Positions 1 through 13,229 of a stretch of 64,000 bases of DNA are shown in pieces (within the stretch, counting starts at the first letter, position 1; each line of letters begins with the position of its first letter). Source of the stretch: Marsupella aquatica (lineage: Eukaryota > Marchantiophyta); the NCBI GenBank assembly GCA_973895155.1, contig OZ316898.1, forward strand, positions 1,116,001 to 1,180,000. The letters are read 5' to 3'. The notes under the pieces were generated by a model. It searched no databases and was not told the DNA's origin. It saw only the letters and a program-made list of their open reading frames with translations. The position numbers and the translations under genes are program-made.

Positions 1-2217
1 CTGGGGCTGAGAGTTTTCCGTGCCGGATGCAGACTTAAACTGCGCAGTACACCAAGTTGGTGACCGCACTTTTTTGCCTGGGCATTTTGCTAACAGCGGG
101 CCAACTGGCTACAAGCCCTCTCTAACTTCACCACCAACCATGTCCATGTACACTACCATGATTGCAATTGTGGAGGGGGGGTAGAGCCTAGGGTGTGCAT
201 GAGAATTTCATACTCCCTGTACACCACATTTATAGGCCCCTTACCCCTGTAATTCTACAATCACCCATTGGCTCCAAGACGTGCGTCATTTTGGTACTCC
301 CCACACATCTAACTTTGCTCTAAAAGCTTGTCGTGGGAAGATGACTTCTCCATCAGTTTCAAAGATGGTCAACTAAATTGTTATTCTATTCGTAGAGCTT
401 CAAAAAGTCATTGCTTGACAGACTTTGGGCTTTCCTTACGCCCTATGTCCAATACTGGGCAACCCTTCACTGACGGCCCTAATGAAAGGAATTCGGCACT
501 GATTCGCTTTCCATACAAGCATTGAAAATTCGGATCAGAAAACTTGGCTTTCCCGACTTGAGCTTGCTCAGGCCCCACGTCCAGTCAATCTTCCAGCGAG
601 AACTGGCAATCCGAGAAGTCCAAGAACTGGAAACAGTAACGGGTTGTTTAGCACCATCATTTGTAACCCTTCTCACTCCTGTGTCGTGAAAGAATTTCTG
701 CCATCTACCTCATGAAACTTCCCAGTCACAAGTAGCGACCTGAGAAGTCCACGGACCAGATACTACAAGTTAATTGGCGTTAAAAAGCAATCCTACTTTT
801 GGGGAGTAGTCGACCACTTTCAAGCGCGTCTGTACCACTTCATCCTAAGCAACTTTCAGAACAATTTAATGCTCGCCAGTGATGCTGGACACTGTGGAAA
901 GTTTGTGTGTCAGGGAGAGTAATTCAACCGAAGAAAGCAAAAAGCCTCCACTCAATACCTGAGATTTGACTTCTATAGATACTCATCATCTAGTTCCTGG
1001 AAAGCTGCTTACTACCTGACATTTTACTCGTTTCCTCCGCACGTGCAAATGCTCGGACCAAAAAGGAACATTAGAAAAACTACATGGCCCTCGACGAAGT
1101 TGATCTACAATGGACCCAATTCATAATTAGATAACAGACCCCTACTTGTACCCTTGAATTACCAGCGGTTTGAAGCGGTTATTCCATGCCATGCCAAAAC
1201 TTACAATTCTTTCTGCACTGCACATCCCGTAAAGAGAGGAGTTGCATACTTAAGTAGAAAACCGAAAGGATCTTCGGAATCGTCGAGAGTCAAAAGGAAG
1301 AGCGTTCAAAAAGAGACGAAAAGAAGAGCGTTCGAAAAAGAATGTCCAACATGGAAAGGGCATTGAATACTGAATGGAGTGCAAAAAATATCGCTGCAAG
1401 TCCCAAATAGTAACTCTTGAAGCTGTGACAGAACCCAAAAGCAAATTTTCGTGACCGTTGTAACAAACAAATATTTGCAATTACCGGACACCGTCCGTCA
1501 TGAAGGATTCCATTCGATAAACCTTACTTGAAGCGGTACTTGTCATGCTGAACACTAAGCTACTTTAGTCCCAATCTATGCCCGAGGAAAAATCAAAGTA
1601 CCTTGCTCGAGACCAGAGATCGAACAATGAGCGACTCGTGAAAATGGCAATACTCAGTTATTCAGCTGCTTGTATCTCATTGAACCAGAAATTGAAACCA
1701 GTTCTCGGGGAGAAACTAAATTTTATAGTTCACGAATAACAATGAGAGACTCGTCAAATTGTTAGTAATTTACTGCATAAGTTTGAATATAATTACAAAG
1801 AGAGAAAAGAAACTGCAAAAAAAATAGTTCCCCGTGTAATTTAGCCAGCCACACAGCTGGCTCGTGGCAATGCCGTGACCCGAGTATGATCGAGACGATC
1901 TCACAACTGGTCACCAGAGATCAACCTGTCAAATGGGCACTTCTCGGTCCAAAGATCTGGAAAAGGAATGGTTATACTCCCCCTGCTCTGTCGGTTCTTC
2001 GACGTATTCTTGGACGACTGTCCGCTTCACTTTCAGACCTTGAGGCACACTCACAACTGCGGCAGTTGCGCTGCTACAAAGTCAAATCAAGTCCACCACC
2101 TCCAATGGAACTCCACAGAAAAACACTAGCAACTCGCGAAGCAGCAGTAGGAACTCTCCAGACGACCACCGCCAACCCAGAATTCTACATAGAAATTTAG
2201 GGAAACAGCTATCCCTT
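1..2217. other. Intergenic DNA, 3' flank of the first syntaxin gene
   Basis: I recognise no gene here. Short open frames (for example 1886-2200 plus) have no domain or plausible start context. The part nearest 2217 is probably 3' UTR of the minus-strand syntaxin. No tRNA, long repeat or TE coding remnant was seen. Confidence 0.5.
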
Positions 2218-3159
2218 CTAGAACACTTTCAAAGAGTGCAAAATAGGAAGGAGGACGATCAAGATCAAAATCAGTATCAATATAATTGCTATACAAGTCC
2301 ATTTCCGGCTATTTCTTTGGTGCTTCTTCGCTATGTGAAGCTGTGTCGTGGCCCGCTCAACATACGAATGAGCCCTATTCACTTGTGACTCAATGTCATT
2401 CAGCTGTTCGCCCTGTGCCTCGACAAGGACAGCCATGTCCATAAAAATTTGGTGCAACTCAAGCAAATTCTTCTCAATCTCCTTCACTCCATCATGTCTC
2501 TCCTGGATTTCCCTGATGGTCTCGAGTACTTGACCCCTACCTTGTTCCTGAATGGCCTTCTGGAGAAAATTCTCACTCTCACCTGTCTCAATAATGTGCT
2601 CCAGAGTATCCTCATCTGGTCTCTGCCCTGTCACGGTGTAATATCTCCTCTCTATCGTTTCCCTGTATTCGCCCATGATCCTCGACCGAAGGGATCCAAA
2701 ATCCTCCATATAGTCCTTCAGCTTCTTCCTCAAACTATTGGTAATGGACGTTCTCGTTCGGTCAGTAGGTGAGCCCTCCTCACATCCTCTCGTTCTGCGG
2801 CTGGTGGCATTCGCTCTGTCGAGCTGTTCCAGCTTCTGCTTAATCGATCTGGCCGTCTTACTCACTTCTGAAACGTCTTTATCCATACGGTCTCTCAAGG
2901 CTTTCATGGCCTGGGCTTTGTGAATGGTCTTGCTCTCTTCGTTGGCGTCCTGTAATTTGGCAAGGAGCTGTTTGATTCTGTCCATCTCATTCTTGATGAT
3001 GTCCACCTCCTCGAAGAAGACCTTAAGGTTCTTCTCCGGATCCAGGCCCTGCATCTCCACCTCGCCCCCGTATTCTACGTCATGGAGGTTGTCTTTCTTC
3101 AAATCGACATAGTTCCGCGCCCGCCCCGCGGAATAGGTTTTCGTCAGTAGGTCGTTCAT
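2218..3159 (-). CDS. SYP1-type plasma-membrane syntaxin (Qa-SNARE), copy A
   Basis: Single-exon frame of 313 residues encoding a plant syntaxin of the SYP1 group, which drives fusion of secretory vesicles at the plasma membrane or cell plate with Qb/Qc and R-SNARE partners. It begins MNDLL, the usual SYP1 N-terminus, followed by the Habc helical region (about residues 40-165) with the motif DRTRT near 133-137. The SNARE helix lies at about 205-270; the zero-layer glutamine is Gln249 in VEAQGEQLNDIE. A C-terminal membrane anchor (about 288-310) makes it a tail-anchored protein. Length matches the family. It is about 83% identical by eye to the 18.7 kb copy from the DRTRT region to the anchor. 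It looks closest to SYP12/SYP11, but the subgroup cannot be fixed by reading. A near-match to an MSA mitotic element lies about 300 bp upstream (3460-3470). Confidence 0.95.
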   Translation of the reverse strand: MNDLLTKTYSAGRARNYVDLKKDNLHDVEYGGEVEMQGLDPEKNLKVFFEEVDIIKNEMDRIKQLLAKLQDANEESKTIHKAQAMKALRDRMDKDVSEVSKTARSIKQKLEQLDRANATSRRTRGCEEGSPTDRTRTSITNSLRKKLKDYMEDFGSLRSRIMGEYRETIERRYYTVTGQRPDEDTLEHIIETGESENFLQKAIQEQGRGQVLETIREIQERHDGVKEIEKNLLELHQIFMDMAVLVEAQGEQLNDIESQVNRAHSYVERATTQLHIAKKHQRNSRKWTCIAIILILILILIVLLPILHSLKVF

Positions 3160-3459
3160 CTTGCCCGGCAGCTACTGTCCTCTCCAACGTTGCCCTCCCA
3201 GCGCTCTCTCTCTCTGACAGAGATGACAACACCAAACTACCTCTGCTCCGTTGGCCGACGACACTCCAGTACAACACCAACACTTTCCCTTTCAAGGCCC
3301 AGCAGGATACAGTTTACGTTTCTCCCCTCGTGGTCTCGTCCACGGTGCCGAGACAGAGCTTTCCAAAAACGTGCACACAACCAAACCACACTTTCTGGAA
3401 ACGACTGAGTGGAGATCTTCACCTAAGAGCGAGGTCTGATGAAGCGAGTCCAGCAGGTA

Positions 3460-3470
3460 CTCAACGGCTA
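3460..3470 (+). promoter_or_regulatory. Near-match to an MSA (MYB3R) element upstream of syntaxin A
   Basis: The word CTCAACGGCTA matches the M-phase-specific activator consensus YCYAACGGYYA at 10 of 11 positions, about 300 bp upstream of the syntaxin A start codon. Such elements drive G2/M expression of the cytokinetic syntaxin KNOLLE. A single imperfect site is weak evidence. Confidence 0.25.
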
Positions 3471-5539
3471 ATCCGGGGGTGGTGTCTCGGCCCCTCTCCC
3501 TACACGAGGAATCGAGACGAGACTGACTGCAATAACTCACGACTAGTAGGTTCTGTTGAGTCCGTTTAGACCCCTTTTTTCAACCAGACAGCCACAACAA
3601 CAACACTCCAGTTGTTTCCGGTGCAACCTCCTCCAGCACCACCATCCCACGACGGATCAACCTCCGTCGACGAGAGATCGTTCAATCACGACGAAGAGAA
3701 AACACGTTTCTGCCAGTAAAGCAACAATAAACCCCACCTGACTAACTTTCAAATCACCACTGATCTCCTTCGATGGGAAACCTCTCCACCCTCCGTTCTT
3801 CGTCTTCCTCAGTAGTGAATCCCGCTCACACAGATCGCCTCAAAATGCCTCCCAAAGAGCCCCCAACAGAAATCACAACGAGCAGCAGAATCAACAAATT
3901 ACAGATCGCCCACAACTCGAACGAGGCAGTAGTAGGCCGAGATTTGTTCCTCACTTTGTTTGCTCGTCACTCAACGCCTCTCACCGTTCTTCACATCCCC
4001 GCTTCTTCCTCTGTAAGCCCCTCCCTCGCAATCAAACACCTTCTTCAAACAGCGTGGGTGCCTGGGTGGGCTTGGACGAAGCAGGCAGAATAATTAATAA
4101 TGGATGTCGAGGACGACTCGGGAACGGCTCGCCCACACTCCCTCGGAGTTCCGCCCAGCTGAGTAAAACTACTCCTCCGACTGTACAGGACTCCTGTTGC
4201 CCTCGCTCTTCCTTTCCCTCCTCCGTCAACGACTTTTCCTTCGGTCGGTCGTTTTCACCGTTTTCACGACGAAAAGCGTAGCCGGAAACCGCGTTGACAA
4301 CTCGGAGTTGGCGCGCCGGAGACAAAAAGCGGGATCTATCCTCAGGTTTAAGAGACGGCAATTCGGCAAACCACCGTGATCAATTGGCTCCACCACGGTT
4401 AAACGTTTTCAAAAGCGACCCAGTTCTGTACTGCGCTCTGCTCCGGACGGCGACCAGCATCCGCTCGTTTTCTGAGATTCGTGCATCTCGTCCGTGCAAT
4501 AGGGGCAACGGCTCTTACAGCAGGAGTCCGTTTTGAACAGGCAGGGGAGACACATCGGAATCCTCGCTTGGATGAACACAATGATAACCTTTCGCAAATC
4601 TCTGATTTTCTTCCCGTGTGAGAACTTTGAGACTGGTGTGCTATGTACAGTACGTTCTCGATAGCCTGCGTATACACTCGTGTCATCCGGGCTAGCACAA
4701 TATTTAAATAGTTGTTAAATTTTCGGGCTAGACTAACATATTATTTACAAATTTTGTATGACAAGTTTCAAACGCTGCTGGTTGCGCATGTTATAGATTT
4801 TCTGCCCTAAGCCCAAATATTCATGTTTGGAGTTTTCATAAACACGTCCACTCATGTTTTGGGCTATGCCGGCCAATATGGATATGTCTGGTGACATAAA
4901 AAACTCACAAAATAGAAATTTTACCTAAAAAGTAGCAAAGAGGGGTTTAAAAAAGCTAAAGTAACAATTTTAGATACTTTACCCCTTTTGACAAAAGACA
5001 ATTCACCGTTAAAATTTCTTTCGAGGTTATGACCTGTTTTTTTTTTGTTAGAGACCTTAAGAAAGGATTTTTTAGCATATTTCTCACAAATCAGTCTGTG
5101 GACCCCAGGCTTAATGCTTGTGAGTATACTAATAAGTGTTCTCCCATAAAGGTTGTTGGAGTTCATTTCTAACGCTGGCTCAAACACCTCTTGCATCCAA
5201 ATTGCCCGATTGCTCCTCTCCTGACAAAGGATTACTTTGGAACCTACTAAGACTAGTACATGCAAAAAACATTACTATTGCCTCCTCTAGAGTCGCCTCT
5301 GGGTCCTGCTACCCTAGGCGTCCTCTTGGCCCTCCTTGTCTGCTTGACCTACTAACCATGGAAGAGGATGCAACCGACCTGCTAGTGGGATGCCACAGCT
5401 GTTCTACTACCAACAGCCACAAAAGGTCAATTAACACCAAAGACCCACTTAGTCTAACAAAATTAATGCAAAAGAAGGTTGTTCAAAAGACTCAACATGT
5501 ACCCAAAAAAATATAAAATTAAAAAATTTACAAAAATGA

Positions 5540-5700
5540 GCGCTGTGCAACGTACGAAGGCCTTGCAAAACAAGTTGCTTTGCATTGAGTTTGCAAACCC
5601 CGTGCAAAAACTGTATGGAAAAAGGTTGTAGATTTTGCAAAGGACTTGCAAAGTAATCCACTTTGCAAGAGCTTTGCAAAGTTGTTATGCAACAAACAAA
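5540..5700. repeat. Cluster of TTGCAA / TTTGCAAA words
   Basis: Within about 160 bp the words CTTGCAAA, GTTTGCAAAC, TTTTGCAAAG and CTTTGCAAAG recur roughly nine times in both senses (the core TTGCAA is its own complement). This gives many small dyads, for example around 5650-5680. Origin unknown. Confidence 0.5.
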
Positions 5701-6763
5701 ACTAGAACCTCGTGCAGACTGTGTGAGAGAAAATTGAAAATTTGGGAGCAAAGGGAAATAATTTGATTCTATCCAAACCATTTGTCTGAGCACCAAGAAA
5801 AAAACCTTGTTTTCTGCTTCAATTAAAAATATTTTTTGTGATGGTTTATTGGAATAGCGTTTCTTGTGTTCTAGAGACTATTGCATCATATCTTTTGCAG
5901 GCCAGCTATTATGCTCAATCACTTGCTCGATTGTGAAAAGATCTTTTAATTAAAGAATACAATCGGCTCTATAATTAATTGCAGAGCACTTCGTGTAGGA
6001 CTTCTTAACAGTGTGTCCTAAAATCAGACTACCAAGCATAGCTTACCACTGGTCGGATTGTAAATATAAAAACTCATTTGTTCCACATTTTTTTGTTATA
6101 AAGAGCAATGCTTTAAGATTGTATCTCTCAAGATGATTGTTTCTCCCCATATTGGTATACTCTCTGGCAGGTTTTTTGACAGATAATTTAGCATTCATAA
6201 TAACACTAGGAATTACTTGGTCTTGTAGTAATCACATATCTGAGCATTGCAACATGAGACCTTGGATTTATGTTGCTAGAATATGGGTTCTCAACTGCAA
6301 GAGACCTTTGCTTTGGTGATCTCTAAGCTACAATCTCTACTGATTGGACTATTCTTCTTGTTAAGAACAAATTGCAACTCGCTTGCTTGAGGGCTACCTC
6401 AGTGTATATTTGGAGGTACATTTGGAGATATCATACGTGATCCTAGTTTAGTATAAATACTTCTATTTGAAAAATAGATTATATGAATATTTTGTAATTT
6501 TAATATTTATGAGTTATTTAAGCCACATGTTAGAAAACATGTTATAATTGGAGTATAATACTTACTTGACCTCCTATGCCTTTTTATATGAAAAGTTAGC
6601 TAATATGCATCAAAATACTATTTTGGATTGCACACTATTCTCACAATGTTTTAGTAGTCGACCCCACAAGCTCGTTTTACAATCATCATCTCCCTCTCAT
6701 TGACAATTGTTCACGTTCTTGGTTTAAGATATGGTATGTTACTACTATTTAAAAAAATAAAAA

Positions 6764-6878
6764 TTAAAGGGAATCTGTGAAACCTCACAAAAAGGGAAGA
6801 GTCAGCCACATAGTTAGGAAGATTCTGCCCACAACAATTGAACCCAAACCTATCAGTCTACCACAAAGTCATGCCTCT
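6764..6878 (-). mobile_element. tRNA-derived SINE-like element, copy 1 (A-box region deleted)
   Basis: Read on the minus strand this matches the element at 15281-15388: both share GAGGCATGACTTTGTGGTAG, then ACTGATAG...TGGGTTCAA, and end in GTGAGGTTTCACAGATT. This copy lacks about 15 bases just after GTGGTAG, which removes the A-box half. It ends next to an A/T-rich tract, as SINE tails often do. Confidence 0.55.
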
Positions 6879-8660
6879 CTTACTAAGTGGACAATAGCTT
6901 TCCTAAAGCTGTAGCCCTCTTGGGACACAAGTTCCTCTGTTGACATTTGTCCCACCATTGTCCTTGAACATAAAGTCTTTGATTGCTATTTCTTAAGTAA
7001 AATTTTAGTCAAGAGGAATTTTGTTAGTTGCAAAGCAACCTGTCCCTAACAATAAATATGATGTTGAAATGTAGATCCGTCACCATTGGTGTCAGTGAGG
7101 AGGCAGATCCGCAAGACCCCCCCCCCCCCAATTTGATTGCATCATTTGGATATTAATCTCTTTGATTCCCTTACAACGCATGGGCATGCATCTTTGCCTT
7201 GCCTTGCCTTGATTTCTTTGACTTGCCTCAACATACTCTAGTGCAATGTCAGGGCATTGGGCTAGTCCAGGGCATTGGGCTAGTCCAGGATAATTAAGCT
7301 AGTAGACAGAAAGGTTGAGTGCAAATAAAAGCAAAGGATATCATCTTGAGTACAATTATATGGTTCTTCTCTTGGTACTCCCTAAAGGTTGTCTAGCTTC
7401 AAAACAAAATCTTGGAGCTACTGTACAATGAGCTCTGGCAGCATCTTAATCCCAAACATTTTTCTTGGATAGAATTCGTAAGCTTACACAATAAGATGAA
7501 CCTCCATCCATGCGTGCCAAAATATTGTTGGGAATTGGGAAAAGGCTATTGCAACCCTGCAACGAAAACCCTCTTTTCTGTTCACAGCTTCAGATGACAA
7601 AAAAACCACACTCATCGTTGGAAATTTGTGGGTCTCTCAATTCTCAATGCTGTAAACCTGTAGCTCTGTCAATTCTCGACGAAATTTGACTTTCGTTCAT
7701 AGAGCTGCGAAGATTGCTGCGCTGAGAAAGCACAACGTACGAGCGCCATAGCAATCAGTTGGGGAGCTGCGCATCTCTGTTAATGCCTCGCCTCACACCT
7801 GCCTGCCCTAATCCTCTGAGGGATGCAACGGAGCTGGGCCAAAATCTCTTTGGAGAAGTCTCAAAGGATAGCATAGAATTGTTGCCGGAATAGAATTTTG
7901 TACCTTGCTGAACAGCTCTGCTTCGACTGGAAAGGTAAGAGGAACTCAACAGAGCCACCAGAATACGCGGCGTGACATATTGGCCGATTTCACAGGATGA
8001 AAACATAACTACTGGACTGGTTTTGAACCTAGAAGTGTTGATGAGAATGATGCTCTCTCCAAAACGCCACATGAAAGGAAAAGTGTCTATCTAGCTCCAC
8101 CAAGTAGGCACTAGACCTCCTGAAGACAGAAGCTCCGGTGGATAACTCTCAGGATGAATTGGTTTAGGGTTAACAGCTTTGAAAGCTCTATCAATTAATA
8201 CTCGGGCAACTAGGTCGAGGCTTTTTCTCAAGCTCCTGCAAATAAATCTTATCTCTGCTAGCACTCTGTCTCGTTTTCGTTCTAGTACATTTGGTTTGAG
8301 CATTTTGTCGAAGCTCAGCACAGAAGTCTTAGCGTTTCAAGCACTGTCGCTGTATTAGTCGTCTTTGAATTGATGCAGTGGAATTTGTGCAATGATGGTT
8401 TATCGAGCATTCAGTGATGTTTGACTTTCAAGTACTAAAATTTCTGCAATGATGGCTCCTGCAGTTCACTTGCACGTCTCTGTGGCACTCGGGACTCCCG
8501 GCTATCATGGTCTAACAAGCAACAGAAAAAACTAGGAATCTCGCCCGGTTTCTTCCCTGCCCGTGTCATTTCTCGCTTCGGACGGACGGAAAACAATTTA
8601 GTTCGGGACAGCTCTCACTTCGCCCAGGAATGTGCTGTGGGTGACTGAGAAGCCTTCGAG
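6879..8660. other. Intergenic DNA and 5' flank of the RF1 gene
   Basis: No gene recognised. It contains a run of 13 C (7117-7129) and an 18-bp unit in two exact tandem copies (7251-7286). The frames at 7755-8072 and 8091-8321 (minus) show no known domain. The last few hundred bases are probably promoter and 5' UTR of the release factor gene. Confidence 0.5.
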
Positions 8661-11600
8661 ATGCGGTGCAAGTCGCTGCAATCTCTTTGGCGCCTCTGCG
8701 GACAAGCGGCCAGACCTCAGCATCAAAGGCTTCGGAGCACGTTCCTTAGCTCTGATGCTCTGCATTGTATGCCTGGAGATGGGTCGAGGTGGATTTCTGG
8801 AGCTGGCGGGTGTTTCTTCTCCACAGGTCAGTGTTGAAACTGTGCTTTCGGACATCATGGGGTTTAACCCTCTCGTCCTCTGATGTTGTAGCGGGAAGTG
8901 GAATAAGGTGTCGAGGCGTTGCGCTGAGTTGTGACATTTGATGTATGGTCAGGGAGACGCACCCCGATTGCTCAGGATATGTTGGCAGTGATGGAGAGGC
9001 GAATGGCCTCACTGGAGGGACGTCATGCTTATCTCAATCAAGCTCTTTCTCAGGTACGACGCGGAGCTCACTTTTGTGGATCACTTCTAATTCTCCTGTC
9101 CACCATTTCGTTTCCATATGGTTTGGGGCTTCAGTTCCAAGCCTTATGTTCTTTCTGCTTTTGTATTCTTTCGTCGAGAAATTTCTGAATGGGTTGGGAA
9201 ATGTAGGGGTGATAAGAGACTTTGAGCTGGAATTATTTTAGACCGATAACCTTAAGAGTATTCTGCTTGAAGACAGTCTGCAGCTACCCCGGATGAAATT
9301 GCCAAGATAAATAAAGAGCTCAGCAGGATGGAAGACTGTATCAATTGCATATCTCAGTTGAAGGCCAAGCGAAAGGTACGTTCCATATTTTCAAATACAA
9401 TTGTACGGAGAAGCATACTTGGGTGCAATTTAGCAGATTTCTTATTTGCTTTTAGCAAGTACTGCAATGGTAGTCTTAATGAAACGTGTAGTGTGGATTT
9501 AGATCATGGTGGATGTCTGTTACCGGGACTTTGATAATATCGATGAATAGCAGGAGATGGAAGGACTGAAAGGTCTTCTGGAGGAATCTTTGGACGACGA
9601 TGAGATGTATCGGATGGCTGCAGATGAATTACGCATGGCAAGCATTGATGGATTAGAGCTCCAGCATGACTTGCTCTTTCATATGCTTCCTAAAGATGAG
9701 GCTGACAGCCGAGGATGTATTCTGGAGGTCAGAGCAGGTGAATCATCATTGCAGCGGCTGTTTCTAACTAAAGGGCTGCAGAGTACTGTTTGATCTCTAA
9801 CCGTGTAGACTTCAGACTTGGTGCAGTCATGTTTCAGAGGAAAACTAGGCAGAACTCTCATGAACACTAAGGATGTTCACGATAATGATGTATCTATTAT
9901 TCCTTAGCTTTAATGATCCCGTTTATGGTGCAATTTGGTTGTGGCAGGAAGTGGAGGGGAAGAAGCATCCCTGTTTGCGATGGACATTTTCAAAATGTAA
10001 CGGTCTCACTTGGGAAGGGTTACTCTTACAGTTATTTGAAAATTTGCTTTGTCAATGTCTCGCTGTAGTTGTACTTCTTTTGATTGTTTTATTGTCTGCA
10101 TCAAGTTGATGTCTTGTGAACGTGAGTATCGATAATATACGAGTAGTGAGACTCACCTTCTCCATTCGTTTGGTGCATGGCAGGTATGAAAGATATTCCC
10201 AGAAGAATTCGTGGCGGTTTGAGGTTTTGGATGTAACCGAGACAGATCTTCGAGGCTACAAGGTGTTCTTCTACCCAACAGCTTTTGAAAGTTATTCACA
10301 TTTTGTTCTTAGATGGATCTTGATATCAGCGTCAGAGTCCTTCATTACTGGTCACATGCTATCTCTAAAGTGAGTGCTGCCTTCTTGATCTGTGCAGCAA
10401 CTTCCAAGGCCCTTCTGCGTTTGGTTGGTTTTCGCTTGTAGACGTGGCATGCTTGTGCGACCTACGTGTGTTTTGGTCTGATAGGAGAACTATGCCCTCG
10501 AGAACTTCTTGTCGTTCTTTACTGGGGAAAATCCATCGGGGCAACGGAAATTTGATACCCGCAAACGTTCTGATAACACAACCTTTGCCTTGCAGGAAGC
10601 TAGTGCTTCAATAACAGGGAACGGTGTCTTTGGCAGACTTAAATTTGAAAGTGGGGTTCACCGTGTTCAGGTAACCTGTCTGATCTGGTTTTCAACGTCC
10701 TGGTGATATTAGATGATGCCTAGAAACAAATGTTGTTAGAGGATACATTAAGACACGGGATTACTACTGGCTTCGATTGCCTGGCTGCGTACTCATTGAG
10801 TATTGTATGGTGCATGTTTCAGAGAGTTCCAGTGACGGAAAAGCAAGGTCGCGTGCACACCAGTGCTGCATCGGTGGCAGTGCTACCTCAAGCGGATGAG
10901 GTGCGTATGAAATTTGGCCACTCTTATACTAATGCGTCAGTCAAGGCTGTCACCCATAGTTTGTGCTCCCTCACGAATTGCTCATTATGAAAAGGTCATG
11001 GATTCTGTCTGTTTCGCAGGTGGATGTAAACATACGAAATGATGATTTGCGCATTGACACGTACCGTTCAGGCGGCGCTGGTGGCCAACATACCAACACA
11101 ACTAACAGTGCTGTCCGCGTCACTCATATTCCCACTGGCACTGTTGTTGCCATCCAAGATGAACGGTCCCAAGGCCAGGTGTGGATTTCTCACTTTGTCT
11201 CCTGATGTGTGGCCTTATGATGATAATGAATCTAGACAGCTTTATGGAAAAGAATTGTCGATCTTATTCTTAGGTAGGATGTAAGCAGCTGTCTTGGTTA
11301 TAGAGGAGATATTGGCAATCTTGTGCTTATGCCAGGTTGGCCACAAGGTTGGCAATTGGCATAAAACTTCATTGCAATTTTTTGTCATGTGTAGTCTGAT
11401 GATCGTGGGTGCTGGTTTTGAAACTTAGAATAAGGCCAAGGCACTCAAGATTCTACGAGCAAAATTGTTTGAGAGGGAGAGGTTTCGCCAGAGTGCCATG
11501 CGATCAGAGCTACGACAGGATCAGGTAAGTGATTTCTAGGACTGGTCTTGTATGACCCAGATGTATCCTTAAATCTTCGTCTACTTCAGATATTTGTCTC

Positions 11601-11954
11601 GCTTACCACACTATCTTCTCTTGTCTTAGCTCCATGCACTCTGGATTGAGGATCTATCGTTGAAAGACTTTTTGGAACCGATATGAATGCTTTAATGTTT
11701 GGTCAATTGTCAAGGTTTGGTCTTCTTTGTTCTCTACTAAGTTATCACTATGACAGATTGGATCAGGAGATCGCTCTGAGCGCATTCGGACTTATAATTT
11801 CCCACAAGGACGGGTGACGGATCACCGTGTGGGTATAACTCAACACTCAATTGAGCACATATTACAAGGGGAAGGTATTGACAATTTCATTGACGCTCTT
11901 GAACTGAAGCAAGAAACAGACGCTCTTGCTTCTTTGAAAATTGGGCTAGATTAA
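8661..11954 (+). CDS. MRF1: Mitochondrial-type peptide chain release factor 1 (11 exons)
   Basis: Class I release factor that reads UAA/UAG in the ribosomal A site and hydrolyses peptidyl-tRNA. Proposed exons, all GT-AG and in phase: 8661-8826, 8953-9053, 9277-9375, 9554-9737, 9948-9996, 10184-10262, 10596-10670, 10823-10900, 11020-11178, 11429-11524, 11757-11954, giving 427 residues. The Arg/Ser-rich, acid-poor N-terminus (about residues 1-50) looks like a mitochondrial presequence. The PCRF domain spans about 66-240. The codon-recognition tripeptide PVT is at 254-256 (the PxT class, that is RF1) and the catalytic GGQ at 298-300 within [17 protein letters not shown]. The C-terminal block [14 protein letters not shown] is intact. 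The family's usual HK/HM after ERSQ is GQ here, at an exon junction. Mitochondrial targeting is inferred; plastid or dual targeting is possible. Confidence 0.93.
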
Positions 11955-12985
11955 GCATCTTGGGCAAAGAACAAGTGCACATTTACCCGTTCCCCCTCAA
12001 TGCATCTGGTCATGCTGGAAGCTGTTCAGTACTGGCAGGTTTCTCTCATTATTTCTCGACCACTTGAACCATAACGATGAATATGAAACCAAGTGGCAGT
12101 GATTGCAAGGCCAGGGGCTGCGTGACGGACGGAGACCTTGCCCATTCTTCCTGATTTGGAAAGCCGTTGTCCAGCAGCATCTATTTGCCGGCCCTTCAGA
12201 GTTTCATCTTGAAGGTGGACATGAAGCTTGGCAGGCAATCTTGTCGCCCTTATAGGCTAATGACACCATCTTCCAGCTGTCCAAGTTATATCATGGGGAT
12301 ACAACTCGAAAACTCTGAAGACAGGATAATTCGGAGAAGAAATTCGAAGTGTGATGTTACACATCAGTGACCCCTCTGCCTGTCATCAGTTAGGTCATCA
12401 CTATTCTAGGAGTTGACCTCCAGCTTGTCCAAGGTGAACGAGTAAGGGGAAAAAATCTTTGGGTCGTTTCTTGTAAGAAGTGATTCTATTTTTGGGTGAA
12501 TCCTTGTATGTGGAGGAGGCCATCTAAACAGCTTTTCCTTGCCATACGGCACTTGAGCCAATTTGATAGAATGTCAGTATGAAGTTCAGTTTGCCGAAGT
12601 TGGTTTAAGGTATAGGGTGCACCAGTGAGGCTTTGAGTTGCACTGTCAATAACTTTCGATTCAGTCGAAAACTATGTGTCTCCACATGGGTATTTGAAAG
12701 ATCAGTCAGAAAATGCGGAATTCTCACGAGATCTTGATTGAAATGGAAGAATTTACTCCAAGCAAAGAAAGTATGGAGTTCGTTTGCTCTCTTGGCTATT
12801 TGGACTATCTGTTATTTATTTATTTTTCAATTTATTCCGACAAAGTATCTCCTTGACAATTTATTACTTTCTTCCATCTCTTTTAATTTTCTATTTTCTT
12901 TTCTAATCTTTACATAGGTTTATTTATCATTATATATCTTGGTTAACCTTGTATAACGTTATATTGTCTCTTGTTTCTTTGACAA

Positions 12986-13082
12986 TTTTTATTTCCTCTA
13001 GACTAAGGAAGAGTCACCTTTGAATAAATAAATAAATATCTAAAACATTTTTACTTCCTCTAGAATAAGGAAGAGTCACCTG
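12986..13082. repeat. 62-bp tandem duplication
   Basis: A segment containing TTCCTCTAGA, AAGGAAGAGTCACCT and an (AAAT)n-like stretch occurs twice at a period of about 62 bp, with two mismatches in the 34-bp core. Confidence 0.7.
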
Positions 13083-13229
13083 AGGATGGCTCCCCCTGTC
13101 TGACCAGGTGTCCATTATACCATATACTTGCTCAATACTAGTCACAGCCTTTTCTACACGTTTTATACGCCCATGCCTAAGCGGTTTAGATCAATTAGTG
13201 GCACCTGAACAGAGCTCCCCTCAAAATGT

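Larger units (their letters stand above)
3160..6763. other. 5' flank of syntaxin A and unassigned intergenic DNA
   Basis: The stretch 3160-4700 is C- and CT-rich on the plus strand and is probably 5' UTR and promoter of the minus-strand syntaxin. Open frames there (3556-4379) overlap one another on both strands, as expected of compositional bias, and show no domain. From 4700 the DNA is AT-rich with no supportable gene. A cluster of TTGCAA-type words lies at 5540-5700. Confidence 0.5.

Noticed and set aside
1886-2200. 104-residue plus-strand frame
   Set aside because: It lies in the presumed 3' UTR of the opposite-strand syntaxin and matches no family.
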